Shown piece by piece: positions 49,190-63,386 of a stretch of DNA of 64,000 nucleotides. This DNA comes from Monomorium pharaonis. Its lineage: Eukaryota; Arthropoda; Insecta; Hymenoptera; Formicidae. Where the stretch lies: assembly GCF_013373865.1 (NCBI RefSeq), contig NC_050472.1, forward strand, positions 8,427,276-8,491,275, given 5' to 3'. Position 1 is the stretch's first letter, and the number at the start of each line of letters is the position of its first letter. Made by a program: the position numbers and the translations under genes. The notes beneath the pieces were generated by a model. The model saw only the letters and a list, made by a program, of their open reading frames with translations, was not told the DNA's origin and searched no databases.

Positions 49190-50877
49190 GGAGGCAGGAG
49201 GAAGATCGATAGTTTCTATTATTTTTTTAGCAATATCAGAATTTAAGCTTGCGGTTGCTGTTTCTATTTAAACATTTCTAAAGCGTTGAGAAAAAAGAAC
49301 TTTATAACTATGACAATGTTAAATTATGTATTAAAAATTGTGTTCCTTTAATTTAGCGCTACTGATTGCTTTCATTAAAGACTTAAGCAATATCTGTAAA
49401 TATTGAATAGATACAAGTCTGGAATACATAATATCTTATCATTTAATTTTTGCAAAATTTTGGATCTACATTTTGGTCTAATATATAATTTATTTCTATA
49501 TTAAGTTACACACCATATAGAGGAAAGTTGTATTATAAAATATTTTACATTCTTATTAAATATAAGCAATATTTTATCAGACATATCAGAAATGTGAAGT
49601 AGGAGAAATGGGTAGATGAATATTTAACAAATTACGTTCTAATAAACTTTGAAAAAATAAAATGTAACTAATGTTAATTTTTTATAAATTTCTCTAACTC
49701 TATTAATATAGTGTAATTTCATAAAACTCGATATTTTTATAATAGAAGGTTTATTATAAAATATTTTATACTTATTATATACAGTATACACATATTTTTT
49801 GCAGTTGTTGTAAAAATTAAATTTACACTTTATAAAATCTGTCAAAAATTTTCTGAGCTGTATTATCACAAATCTTATTATAATAAATAAAGTAAAACAG
49901 ACAAGAGACAATAATAAAACTACCTAATAATTAATATGAATAAAATTATCATTTGCAAAAATAGATTTAAGCCAATTTTATTGCAATGTTAATATTCTTC
50001 ATTATTTATTATTAATTATTGGATCTCTTTTCAATAAAATATTAAATAAAATAAGTATTAGTTAATGATTTCTTATATTTATACTTTCAAAAGCGAAATG
50101 ATTTAGAAAACTCATAACTGGTTGCCTAAATTGTATCTTTTATGATGTGTAGCAAAAAGGTTTATAATAAATTAACTTGTCATTAATTATGTTAGGTAAA
50201 AAAGTTAAATATTACATTAATAAGTAGCACCTGAAATCTCAAGCTACAATTTTCTATGTTTACCATATGTTTGCATATACAACTCAAATAAAATATATAA
50301 TAAAAAATAACTTAATTAAGTGATATGCATTCGGCAACTTTTCTCTATTAAGATAAAAAATTTCTGAAACAAAACGCTGTGTACGTCACTTGTGCTTTAT
50401 CAATAATAATTATATTCAAGTGGATATAGCGCGGTGCTTTTGCCGGAATAAAAAGTCAGGGATGACGTAGGGCGATGGTCCGTCACTTCGACGTAATTGA
50501 ATCGGATATCACTCGACTTCTAGAAAGCATGATCGGGCGCTCTTGAAGGGGCTGCTCGCTCCATCGACGACGTGAGTAATAACGGGGCGCATCGAGTCGA
50601 CTGACGTCCGAGAGGAATGCTTTATCGAGTGTGCAAAGTGTGTTGTCACCAAAAGTAAATGGATGCTTAGTTAATTCGTGCTAACGAGATCTCCCCGCGG
50701 TGATCGCGCGAGATCCATTAACGGCGCCGATCATTAGCGGGAAAGCAAAGCTTTCTTGCAAGAAAAAATGTATATCGCAAATTAATTCACACCGATCCTT
50801 CCATACATATGAATAATAACAAATTTAAAGCATTTCTAGTATGAAAAATATTACTTAAAATTAATTAAATCACATAT

Positions 50878-51617
50878 AAGTGCCTGACAAAAAATGGACA
50901 TAATATGATCACATATAAATATGTATAATCAAATATAAATAGATCTAATAACATATAATTATATATGATTATATGTAATAATATCAAAATTTTGTCTCGA
51001 TATGATCTTATTTGTTTGTAATCATATTTGTTCAGATGTTTCCATATATAATCATATGTAACTGAATATGATTACATACAGATAAAATCTTATCATTTTC
51101 TCATTCAAATATTAATGTATATGATCGTATAATATAACATATGATCATATTACATTTACTCATATATAATTGTATATAATTATGTTGTATATAATTATAT
51201 TACATTTGAATATATATAATTGTACATAGTTATATAAGATCATATCGCGCCATTTTTCGAATTATATTATAATATATATAGTTAATTACATTCCGAGAAA
51301 GAAATAGATATTAATATGACCAGATTTGATGCGATATGATCATATATAATTATAAAAATATATAATTAGATATGAAAAAATCTAATAATATATATTTTTT
51401 ATATGAGTATATAATAAGTATTATGTATGATCATATAAAATACACATATTATTAGATCTTTTTATATCTAATTATGTATTATTAACATTATATATGATCA
51501 TATCGCGTCAATTTTCGGATTTGATTATATATAATCATATATTATTAGATCTTTTTGTATCTAATTATGTATATATTTATATCTAATCATATTAATGTCC
51601 ATTTTTTCGGGTGCTTA
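50878..51617. repeat. 740-bp foldback element made of ATATGATCATATA permutations
   Basis: The ends are inverted: AAGTGCCTGACAAAAAATGG at the left and AAGCACCCGAAAAAATGGAC at the right (reverse complement), followed on both sides by ACAT/ACATT and AATATGAT. The interior is almost entirely short self-complementary words such as ATATGATCATAT, ATATAATTATAT and TAGATCTAATAA-like variants. It is not a simple microsatellite because the words change order. No ORF was seen. Confidence 0.8.
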
Positions 51618-54600
51618 ATCTCAAACATTTTAATTATTTATAGTATAGATTTATATGCAAAATTTATATCTAATTCTGTGCGTAAAGAAATTTTTTTTTT
51701 TACTGTCTAAATTTTTTGAGAAATCCATCGTCGAGGGGTTATTCTTGATTTCTACGGATGCCATGACGATGCCCCGTGAAACACAGACGCGAAAAGTTAT
51801 TGGAAGCCAGATCGCGGTCGGTTTCTCTCTACTAGGGTGATTCGCTCTCCATGGATATATCGTGAGTAATAACAGTATACATCGACCGGCATGGACCGCC
51901 ACCGGAATCTCGTCGCGTCAGCGACGTTTTCATTACCGGGTTCGCTTACGTGACGCTTACTCGGGTGAGTTTCATGTCCATAAAGCCCACCAGATGAGGA
52001 AAGTGAGGAGGAGATAGGGCCGGTGTACGCTAGAGGGAGGGAAAAGGGGAGAAACACGGGGAAAAACGGGCGATGACAGCGTGAAAAAAAAGTGTGGAGA
52101 AGCGAGAAGGAAAGAAAATACAGGAAGGAGCGGTAGAAATAACAGTGTACATCGTGGATATCTAAACAGAAATAAGGTGCACGATATCCGACGTTCTCGT
52201 TATGGGAATAGGAATGAAGGGAGGGACGTGCGGATGGATAGATGCCCGTCATTTTCACGAGAAGTTCGTGTTTTATGCATAGGATAGGATTTTATGCTAT
52301 ACACGAGAGCGAAATCGTAGTGTTATGAGAGGATTTTATGCGGGAAATCTCGCGCAAGAATTACAAATTAATATCAACGAAAATTATTAAAACTTTTAAT
52401 AGCGTCTGCTTATTAATTAATATTGAAATTATTCAAAGAAGTTTTACGTAGATTATTATAAAATTTTCGTGTTATTAAGCATATAAAAGCGCTATAATAA
52501 AACTCTAGTGAAAAATATTAATTGAGATTACTGAGAGAATTATTTATTATCAACAATATTTTTATTTAAATTTAAAGAATGATTTATTTGTATACTCCTA
52601 ATTAAATATTTATTTGAAACAAATTAATATATGTTATTAATTGATAAAAAAAATGTCTTTCAAATTGAAAAAATATTTTCTTAACAAACACTTAACAAAT
52701 TCTTAACAAATAATTACAATTAATTATTAAATTACTATTAAAATTAAATTAATTTTTTATTTACGTAGAATCTACAAAATGTTAGTGTTAATATTTGTTT
52801 CAAATATGTCTGAATATTTTTTAGACTTTTAACATAATGTTTAAAATATTTAGACCAATTATTGTTGAACGTACACATTCGTGTACTGATAGTATTTGAT
52901 ATACTATACTGTTAATTTTATATATATTTATTTTGGAGCCCAATTTTGGGGCTTTTTCACATTCGAAACACCATTACCATGCTTTAAAAACATGGTCGAG
53001 GAAAGACATAATGTTACGCCTTTTTATTACGACCATTAACTCATTGTATGGTTTCTCAATTAGGGGAAATATATTTTGCCACGTCCATCTCAACAATGCC
53101 GTGTACCATTCGCTCGATCTCATATATTATTTAGTTGCTTAAATAAGGGAACTATTTACTTAAAGCGAAACTGTAACTCTTTTACTGTAAATTATTTATT
53201 TATATTTACAAAACTATATCTTACTTATTTTTGAAATATATAAATTTTTTTAATCTAATTTTTATATTTAAAAAATCTTTTTATTTTGAAAAAAATAAAT
53301 CTTTCAAAGAACTTTTTAAATTAAAATACGCAAATTAAAAAAAATGTATTATATATTTAATAAAGTATTTTTTATTGTATAACTATTTTTCAAAATTTAA
53401 CAAATATTTCTTTTCAGAAAAGTACATTAAAAAAAATACATTTTGTTTTAATAAATGTTTTTCTCAGTGTACTTAAAAATTTATTTGTAATTATTTGTAA
53501 AATATAAATTTATTTTACTGAAATAAAAATCTTTATTTAAATACGGCAAAATAAAATTTTATTCCTAGAAAATAAACCAATTAATAAGAAAATTGAGATA
53601 TATCTAAAAAATGCATATTTTGTTATAACAATTAATTTTTTTCAAGGATGTTAAAAGATTAACACAAAATTCTTTGAATAGAAGAAGAAAACTTTTGCAA
53701 ATATAATTCTTCTTTCTACCACAATTCAAAGGATTAAAATTCTCTCTCTTTAATTAAAATCTTTCTAATTTGAATGTTATAATCAATTTAAAGTTCAGTT
53801 CTTAATTATTGATACGAGTCTCAAATTTCAAACAAAAATGTTATTAACGATTGTTGTCACCGCTGTTCTCCACCATCGGTGCGAGAGGAAAATAAAGGCG
53901 ACGGGGGCGAGAAGGATGGAGGTTAGTTCGGGCTGGCTTATCTCGGGGTATAGTTGTACCCCGATATATACGGTGCGGAGGCATAAATAGACGACGGTTC
54001 CCGTGGCGATCGTTCGGCGATGCCTCGCGAGAGCCATGAGCCGATCAACGTTTCGCCCCGGAATATAAAATATACCGGGTAGCCGGTGTAACTCTTACGT
54101 TTTCGTGCGAAGCGGGGTGCGCGCTGGTCTCCCTGTCCCCTCCTCCTCCGCCCCCACGGGAGGAGAATTCGAAGCGAGGGGTAGGGCGAGGGGGAATCCA
54201 CCGCAGCGTGTACCGGGGGCGGTAGAAAAGGCAGGCGGATGCCCCGATGCCGCAGTTAAAATATTGCCGGAGTTATTCGCGCGAGTGTGGAAAACGTAGC
54301 GTTCAGGAGAGGTAAAGGGAAAGAAGGGTGAGGGGGGGAGGGGGGTTGCCAACCGGAGATGGGGCGACCGACGGCCGGCAGCGGTCGCTCCCGGGGGTTG
54401 GGCGCAGGGTTGATATTGAATATGATGATATCCCGGATCCGACGCCGCAGCGGACTACCGCTACCACCCTCTTATTCGCCCCCATCGCACGACACGCTCT
54501 CCCTCCCTTCTCCTCTCCTTCACTTTCTCTCTCTCTCTCTCTCTCTCTCCATCCCGACATCTCATGCGGCGACGAGCACATATCTGAAACACACGCGCGC

Positions 54601-55145
54601 CTACACACGTGCCTCCATACGATGTGTCCACGCCCGCGTTCCACACGCTCTTCTTACGTCGCAACGCGGCCGCGGCACATGTGCCGTCCCTTCTCCCCCC
54701 GCAGAGGGTTAATGTATCGTACCGTCCCTCCTCTCTGTCTCTCGTCTTCACGGCCTCTCCGTCGACAGGGGAGCGAGACGGGACGTCACGTGTTACTTCA
54801 CTTTGTTTGTGATTTTTTTCCTTTCCCTCTTTCTCTCTCTCTCTCTCTCTTTCTACGCGATGCCCTTAATCGTCTTCTCGTAAGAACGGGGGTGTATATA
54901 CACGACGACACCACAATCGGGAATGTCCCGGTATGTATGTCAAGGGGGATCCCGCCGGCTAATTGAGCGTGAACCGTCCAAATGCCCGAGGGAGTGGCGA
55001 AGAGAGTGTGTCGGCACTTGATAACGATCGGGATCGACCTGCTACGATCGACGCTGCACGGTGTCTACACGTAAACGACGGTCGTGTATAGCCAATAGTC
55101 TGTCTCATGCAGCCTAGGTATGAATGAACAAGTTCCATAGTCTAC

Positions 55146-55622
55146 GCTGAGAGAAAAATGCCGAAGTATTGAGAACCAAATATTTCTTATGGCGTCTTCT
55201 TCGATATTTATTTGTTGTAAAATTTATTTGCAAAAACGAAATATGTATTTCTATGAAATGCTTCTCATTTTTCTTATTAATTAGTTTACTCCTTAGGAAT
55301 AAAATATTTGGTGTAAAATATATGCTATTTTCTATTAAAAAATTTAAGTTATTTTTTTCTAATAAATGGTTTGCTAATAAATTTTAACAGGGCGAATTAA
55401 ATGTTTTATTTCTAGCAAATAAATTATTTATTTTTACTGGATGTCATCTCTTTATATAAGGTATATTTTACAGAAATATATTTTAGAAGTATATTTCACA
55501 GAATATTTCACCAAAATGTATATTTCGTTTTCACAAATAAATTTTTTATAACAAATAACTAGCGAAGGAAACGTCATAAGAAATATTTGGTTCTCAATAC
55601 TTCGACATTTTTCTCTCATTGT
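55146..55622. repeat. Palindromic element of about 475 bp
   Basis: GAGAGAAAAATGCCGAAGTA at the left pairs with TACTTCGACATTTTTCTCTC at the right. Pairing continues through TTGAGAACCAAATATTTCTTATG and, more weakly, through AAATTTATTTGCAAAAACGAAATATG-like arms. Confidence 0.8.
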
Positions 55623-55728
55623 CAGTGAAACTTGTTATTTTCTAACATTTTATTCAGAAATTTGTAACAATAAGAGAAATAAATCGAGTGAACGTCAAAC
55701 CTACTTTAATATAATTGACAAATCTATC

Positions 55729-55933
55729 CTGAGAAAAAAATGTTGTTAATTTAAGTAAATTTTTCAACTTAATTAAATTTTTTCAATTCAAGTATTTATT
55801 AATTTAACTTAAATACATAAAAAATAATTGAACTTTAAATATTTACATATTTGATTGAAATACATAAATACTTAAATTGGAGAAATTCAATCAAGTTGAA
55901 AAATTTAGTCAAATTAACAACTTTTTTCTCAGT
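55729..55933. repeat. Palindromic MITE bounded by CTGAGAAAAAA
   Basis: CTGAGAAAAAAATGTTGTTA at the left pairs with TTAACAACTTTTTTCTCAG at the right. The arms continue through AGTAAATTTTTCAACTT and TTCAATTCAAGTATTTA almost to the centre. Confidence 0.8.
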
Positions 55934-58117
55934 GTAATAAATTAAATTCTTATTATGTTGAGATTAATATCTCTTGCATAATACGGAGAGATTATTGTCT
56001 TGCATAATATTTATCTTTCTATTTGACTTAAAATCAAGCAGAAATGCTCGTACGTGTTTCTGGTTTTAATTACATACAATAAATTTGGAATTAGCAGTAT
56101 GTGCTTTCGAGAATCAAACATTAAAAATTTTAAATTGACCCACCTCATTTAGGTACTCATGCGATCGTTTCTTTGCCACAAAATTGCATGTAAAAGATGA
56201 TGTATATTAGTGTAAATTGGGAAGTAATAGATTACACGAATATTTGCAATTCAATTAGTAATTAGTATGCGTTGCATTATATCGATGAAACTGTAAACTC
56301 GATAACTCGAATTAATTTTATATTCAACGTTTAATATCTCTTGCGGCACATGCACAGCACAATTTCGTCTAGCTTGCACATGTAAAATTCCCTTTCTTTC
56401 GAAATTACTTTAATTTTATATGCGCTATAATTCCATAAATCCCCAATTAATAAATTACTTTGTGACATTTATAAGTATGATATATTGCATATTTATAGAC
56501 AATATGCACACACGCATAAAATCGAACAATTCTTTACTTGACGTTTCTTGTATATCTCATATATAATAATTTTGTTCCTCATAATCATTCCATTATTCAA
56601 GTTTTAAACTTATTTTAATTTTTTAAATATGCTCATTACTTTTTCCTGATAACGCTCGACAAATCCTGACAGTTTTCGAACAAATTAACGTAAAAGAGCT
56701 ATTGACGGAGGTGCACTTTTTCAAACGATCAAATTCTCCGTTCATGTGTCATCTATATCGTGTTCCCCGTTCGGATTTGAGGGTCCCCCTTGTCCTTCTC
56801 GTGGCCGCGGGCCCCTCGCTCCACGACTTCCTTTCCCGCGCTCTCTCCGCGCGCGACGATGGTTTTCACGCATTTTTTAAATTCCTCCCCGTAGGCGACC
56901 CACGCCGGGAGAGTCGTTTCTCAAACGACTTTCCGGGCACGCCGTTACAAACGGAGACACGTTCGGCAGCACGTGTTTCTTCACTTCGGCCCTGTGATTT
57001 TCCTGCCGCAAAAGCAAACACCGCGCAGCTGTCAAATCCGCCGCGACGGTGCCCGGGGAAAGGTAACGCAACATCCGCAGGCAGTCGAGTCGTACGACGA
57101 CAATGCGCGTATTTAGAAGTAACAATAATATATTTTTCTGTTGCCGAAGCTATGCTCCAGTAAACTACAAAGATGAGAGACGAGAGAGAAAAGATATGTG
57201 CGAGAGACAAAAGTTTCCAATTTGCAAATAAGGTACAATTGTGATAGGCCATTATAACAGCAATCTTGCTCGCGTCTTACTATTTGTGTATACAATTTCC
57301 CCATTTCCTTCCTTCCTATGTACCACCGATTCTTGCAACAAGTTTTCAGAAAGATTTCAAAAGCACTGCAATCTTTCACATTTTATGTACAACAATTTTG
57401 AAACGATTCTGCAATATGTGATATAAACTGTTGCAGCAGATGTGTTCCTAAAATCTATTCGGTGAATGTGACAAGTTGGGTGTGGCGAAACATTTTTGCG
57501 AAATAATTTTGAAGATTCGCCAGTAGTACGCGGAATCACCGCTAGATGGACATGGGGGACTTATATATTTCTCGCACGCAAATAAAAACCGTATAAAATA
57601 AAATGAAAATCAACATTACAAGATTTCTCGCCTGTATTCCAAAGAAAAGATTCTTCAAAATTAGATTCTTATTCCCGGCAGAGCTACAATTTTTTTAGAA
57701 AAGGTTTGTCAGTAACTTTTTCTACAAGGTTTCGAGTGCAAGAATCACGGACGTTTCATTATTCCAAAGAAATATGTCTCAAAAATGTTGCAGACATATT
57801 TCGCAATTTTTATGAAATGTTTTGCTTTTCAGTTGAAACATTTCTGAGATATCTTTCAAAAATGTCAATACTATATGGATTTACGCGCAAGCAATAAATT
57901 ATTATTAAACCTAATCGAGCATCTCGTTTTAACAAATCTTAACGGTCAATAAGCTTTTTATTAATTATGTTTTAATGTTAAGTGCATTCTTAGGTGATGC
58001 AAGTATGCGATGAATCGTTCAACATCGTAAATATGTGAACATTCCAAATGATATTCTCTCTCTATATGATATTACCTACGTATATATTCGAGAATGTACG
58101 AGAGATATTGAACTTAC

Positions 58118-58228
58118 ATGTGTGTAATCTTGCCCGCCATGCGAGAGGATCGCTGACTAGTCCCTGAAGGCCCGGCCAATAGACAGCAGTGTGCCGTGGT
58201 TCCGCTCTTTGTTGAAATTGGCCGATAC
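58118..58228 (-). CDS. HGTX: HGTX exon: conserved linker upstream of the homeodomain
   Basis: A 111-base exon runs from acceptor CTCCCTAG to donor GTAAGT. It codes IGQFQQRAEPRHTAVYWPGL followed by QGLVSDPLAWRARLHT. The VYWPGL...P..WR.RL pattern matches the conserved linker of NKX6 proteins (IFWPGVMQSPPWRDARL in the human protein). It enters and leaves in phase 1, and the exit phase fits the homeodomain exon exactly. The preceding exon is not in the window. Confidence 0.85.
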
Positions 58229-61200
58229 CTAGGGAGATACACAAATGAACATTTACGTATTACATTGTAAATTTTAACTTGAAATTTATTCCAAAGTCTG
58301 CACGCGAATCAACGGTACCCTTAATTTTTTGTCCATGCAAATAACAAATCACATTAATAATTTTTAATTAGTAATAATAACAATAATCAACTGCAATAAT
58401 TTTTCAAGATATAAACAAATATAATCACAAATTGAGAATAATATATCGAGTTCCAATCTTCAATAAAAAATCCTATAATTAACTAAAAATATATACGATC
58501 GTGTATACTTTTCTGTTTCGAATAACTTTTCCTTCTCTTTTCCTTGAAAAAAGATTACTGCACATGACATTAATAATTATTTGCAATATTAATAATGGTT
58601 GATATATATTTAACTGATATTGGGATTAAACGTAGTGAACATATAACATATGCTTTGACCCGACGGTCGGTGTAGATAACGATATTGGATTTACGATAAT
58701 TCAGATAGCGGAGCGCATATTGAAGTAATAATCGAAGGAAACCATAAAATGCAATGGCGAGATGTAGAACGGGCGCGCGTTTACTGACCGAGTAAAACAT
58801 CTTCCACGGATCGATGTCGGCCAAGTCGTCCCGTTATTTCTCCACCGTAAACCGCTTTATTAAGCTTCAGTTTTTTCCCCCTCCCCTCCCACGCTCGTTT
58901 CTACATCTACGCGATTCATTTCACATTTTTATCATACGCAATTTTCATACAACTCGCATCCGCCCGGGATATGCAAGCGGAATTTAAATGCCGCAATTTT
59001 ATAAGCCGCGCGACCTCGCGACAGATTTCAATCTCGCCCTTTCCCCTTCCCCCTTCCCCTCCTCTCCGCCAAATAATTAAATGTCAAAGTGAGAAAATTC
59101 CGAACGCTCGTTATTGCATTACAAATGTAGCTACCATTTTATTTCCGATTTCTTGCAAATCGTACGATTTCGGTCCTTCAGATTCATTTTGATTGTTTGA
59201 ACATGATGTAACAATAATTTGCACTATCTAAATAGTTGTAACAATTTATGATAAAAATATCGATCGGGATGATTACACAGACAAAATTGACATGAGAAAA
59301 ATTATTAAAGGATTTCTAGGCTACTTTTCGTTTCTTTTATTTAAGACCCGCGGAGAGTCCTATTTAGCTCGACGGCATTTGTCGAATCTAGTGTTTTAGT
59401 CGAGATTATCGGCGACCGCGCACACGCATTCGTATACACACGCACACGTGACGCCAATTCGATTCGCAGCCTCGAGAGAGGTTCCTCGGCAACTCTCGCT
59501 ATGCGGGAACCTTAATGATCCGACCTTTCGAACGCGAGAAATTAGTCGACTTAAGCCGGGCTCTATGCGAGGGAACGGCGGCTGGGATATCGAATCCGTA
59601 AATATCGGTCGTCGGGATCCGACGGACTTTTTGCGCGGATTAAGGGAGATTAAATTGATCTCTCTGACCGATCGAAACGCGCGAATCGAATAAAAGACAC
59701 GGCGGAATTATTATCGTTCGCGTTTTCCAAGACTTATTATTATCTTATCGTCTTTACGAAAAAGACATGAGACTTATGTGCATTTATGAATATTCCCGAG
59801 AGTTCTTATGCTTTCAAAAGCGATTATTTTTCTTTCAACAAATTGAAGGACATTTTATTACTTGATTTACATTTTTTATTTAATTTGGTGCATCTAATAA
59901 CAATTTATATAAATGTAATTAATGATTTAGTCTGTTGCACTCAGAAATGATTAATTCACAATCGTTAAAATATTTAGGAAGCTGAATATTATTTTAATTC
60001 ATTTAGCAAGAAAGTATTATTTCCATTAAATAATAAATTGAAGGAAACATATGTAAAAACTATTCCAATGCGAATGGAATCAAATAAGATTTGATTCCAA
60101 TAAGATTTGAATTGATTCCAAAAAGATTTGAATCAAGATTGATTTGATTCCAATCTATTAAAAAATCTATTAAATTTAAATACGAATCACACAAGTATGT
60201 GTGTGTTGATAATTTTATAAAATTACATCTAAAAAATGATTTTATACAATTTTACATAATCAATATTATTTTTTCACATTTAAACCTTTTAAATATTTAT
60301 CTTTGTATATTAAAATTCAATTTAACAATAATTTTAATATTAATTAAAACTTAACTCTCGATTCGGCATAAACTTTGGATTCGTACATTTCCAATAAATT
60401 CCCTCCCGCCGCGATTCTCAGTATCAATGTCGTCACTTTCGATATCAAAGATATCGGAATCCAACAGGATGTTTTAGTATAATTTTGGAAAATTATTTAC
60501 ACCCACGTTTAATTGATCGTAACCTTTGGTCCGCGTATTTCTCCCGCAAACTTACCCGCGATATTTCATCGGGGACATTCACGATACAACGTCACTTAGC
60601 AAAGAAAGAACTCATTCGACGATCGGTGGACACCGCGCATTCAGAAATTAGCCATAATCGCGACGCAGAGAGTCGGCTCCCGGTTCGCGTGTGGGCGCAA
60701 TTTAATTCGTTTTCGGGTGCGTGTTTCTAACCGTGCCCATCTACGCTCGCTCGTCCGAACAATAAAGCGTCGTCTCCATTTTACCGTCGACGAGAATGGT
60801 GAGACACGATACGCGCGATACGATCGTCCGATCGCCGCTCCTTTTGTCCGTTACGCCGAAATCAGGCGGGATTTATGGGATCATAAACGGTTAAGCCCGC
60901 GCACGCTCATCAACAGAAATACCGACGATCGTGCTCTTTGTCCGCGGGCCCACGTGGCCCAGGGCCCAAACGAACGAGAGGAAAGGTCGAAGCATCCACT
61001 CGTTTCTCGAACGGACCCCCGGCACGCGCTTTTACGACGCCTCGTTCGAGAACGCCGTGAATCGGGCAATTAAAAACATTTAAAAGAGGTGTGTGCCAAA
61101 ATATCCACGATCTTAATCTTAATTACAGATACTTTGACAGCCCATCTTTGGCAAAAGTCTCAAGATATGTATCCCATTCCCTTGTGTGATTTTTTTTCTT

Positions 61201-61315
61201 AATATTCAAAATTAAGAAAATAAATTTCGAAGTAAAACGTTAGAGCCATTCAAAATTAAGAATAAACTTTATTTCATTTGTAGTTCCAAAATTTAATGAC
61301 GCTCTAAATTCCTAA

Positions 61316-61481
61316 AGTGAAAATACTGCTACTATAATTTTTCGAGTGATTTTCCACTCAATAAGAGTGAAGCTCTAATAGAATGAATTTTTAACTTTTA
61401 TTGGAGTGGAAAATCACTCAAATTTTAAATCTTATGAAGTGGAAATTACTCGAAAAATTGTAGTGGCAGTATTTTTTCACT
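61316..61481. repeat. Palindrome of about 165 bp
   Basis: AGTGAAAATACTGCTACTAT at the left pairs with GTAGTGGCAGTATTTTTTCACT at the right. The inner GAGTGATTTTCCACTC also has its own inverted partner GAGTGGAAAATCACTC. It lies within a larger AT-rich relic (about 61200-61690). Confidence 0.72.
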
Positions 61482-63386
61482 CTAAAAAGTTTAGAGAGGA
61501 ATTTTCTATTAAAATTGATCCTCTAAATCTAAATGGTAATCAAAACGTGGCCCTCGAAGAATTTTAATTTTAATAAAATTTAATCCAGCTATTTTACATT
61601 ATAGAATAATTTTTCTAGAATTTAACCCTAAACATATACTAAAAGTATAGTAGAATTCTATAGTGAAACTCTTAAGAGATTCTCTCCGTGTATATACGCC
61701 GGAGTGAAGCTATTGGTACGTCGACGTTTTCGCAAAAAGAAAATAAAGAAAAAAAAAAGAGTTTGATTTAAATCGCAAGCAATAGAACACCCTACGTGTA
61801 TATATGCGATACGTAGCGTTTATTGGAACGACCGGGCGGGAAAACACGGCGCAAGCTATAAATATTTGACGCACTGAATATCGCCGATGAATAAGGTACG
61901 GAACGTACGCGACGTCGACGGGCGAGTGAGCGAACGAAATATTTATTACGTATAATACCGCACATTTTGATGGGCTTTTTGTCACTTATACAGCGACGCA
62001 CGCACACGTCCGGCGAGAATTTAATTAATGACCATCGGTGTACCAAACCGTACGCGTGCGCGCGCGCGCGCGCGAGAGAGAGAGATCGATCGGTATCAGA
62101 TGTCAATTAGCAGCGCGCGTTGCGAATCGCATAATCGCGATGACGATATTATAGTGCGGCGGCGATGAAAAAGAAGAGCGGCCACAGCTCCGCATTGTGT
62201 GACGCGATTATAATCGAATATTTTTATATCCCAAGCAAATAAATGATACTCTCTCTCTCTTGATCTCATAATATGATGGTTTTTCGCTTCGCATGGGTGG
62301 GAAGTACGAGAGGGGCGGAGCTCCCTTAACTTTTTAAGCATAACTTTGACAAATTGGTTATCTTTGAGTCTCTGTTCCTTTTTTTTTTTCTTTCATTATT
62401 CCATTTCAATCGGTCTCTCGAATCGAAAATCGCGGGCGATGTCGCGACGCGTTCAAATCGACGGCGAGCCACTCGTATGAATAAAACGCGATGTGTTTTA
62501 GCGAGCGGAATTTATACGGGAATATGTACACTTTGCGCGCATATACGTATATACATATATGTGTGTGGAGCCGGAGCGGCGTACTCGTACATATACGTAC
62601 GTATATCCGGTGGTGGCCGTCTATAATTCTGACAGAGCGCGGCATTCGTGCGCCATCGAATTCGCGTCGCAAATACGAGAGCGGACGCGCTGCTCTGTCG
62701 TATTTGTAATCGACGTAATCTGTCTAATACGACAATGAAGTCGGTTACCCATTAAACCGTTATTGAAACCGTATACGATTACGCGAATTACGGCGCGGTG
62801 CGGCGGGGGTGCTTTGCTTTCCGACGAGTATATGCGCCATTGTGACGCCCGTATGCGCCAAATGCCCCGCGTCGATTCGAAACACAGACAAATATCGCAA
62901 ATGCATTTGACAGGATTACACAACAACGATATATGACTATTTTATTTCGCCGTGCGTTATAAAATTTTGTCGCGCGCGCGCGCGCGCGCGCGCGAGCGTG
63001 TCCGCCGTTTTGAAATACCCGATATTTTCATTTGTAAGTAATTTTGCAAAATATTTGAAAATACGTCGGGTGTGTTCAGAAGTAGATATTAGCGCGTAAA
63101 ATATTATATTTTGAAAAACGTGCGGGACAAGAAACTTTTATCCTCTCAAAAAGAATTTTGAACAACAAGACTAAAAATATTGTGGACGCACTAAATTTTA
63201 TTGAATTTTATGCAGTATAAAAATGAAGCAATATTATGATGAGATCAATAACTTTCTCGACTATTCTCCTCCGTCAATTTAAATAAAATTGGTTTATTTT
63301 CTTGAGACAAGAATAACACATAAACAGTTAGAAAACTTGTGTCAGAAAATTTAAATTTAACATGTGCTGCATGTCCTAAACGGTAT

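Larger units (their letters stand above)
44707..58117 (-). other. HGTX: HGTX intron between linker and homeodomain exons (13.4 kb)
   Basis: No exon was recognised. AT-rich DNA with inverted-repeat elements fills 44840-47000, 49250-50400, 50750-51650, 52330-53830 and 55140-56650. CpG-rich blocks lie at 47120-49200, 50400-50760, 51720-52330, 53840-55140 and 56700-57100. Confidence 0.6.

Noticed and set aside
58570..58824. Minus-strand frame MADIDPWKMFYS... as the HGTX first exon
   Set aside because: It does not contain the NKX6 N-terminal motif and shows no suitable donor in phase 1.
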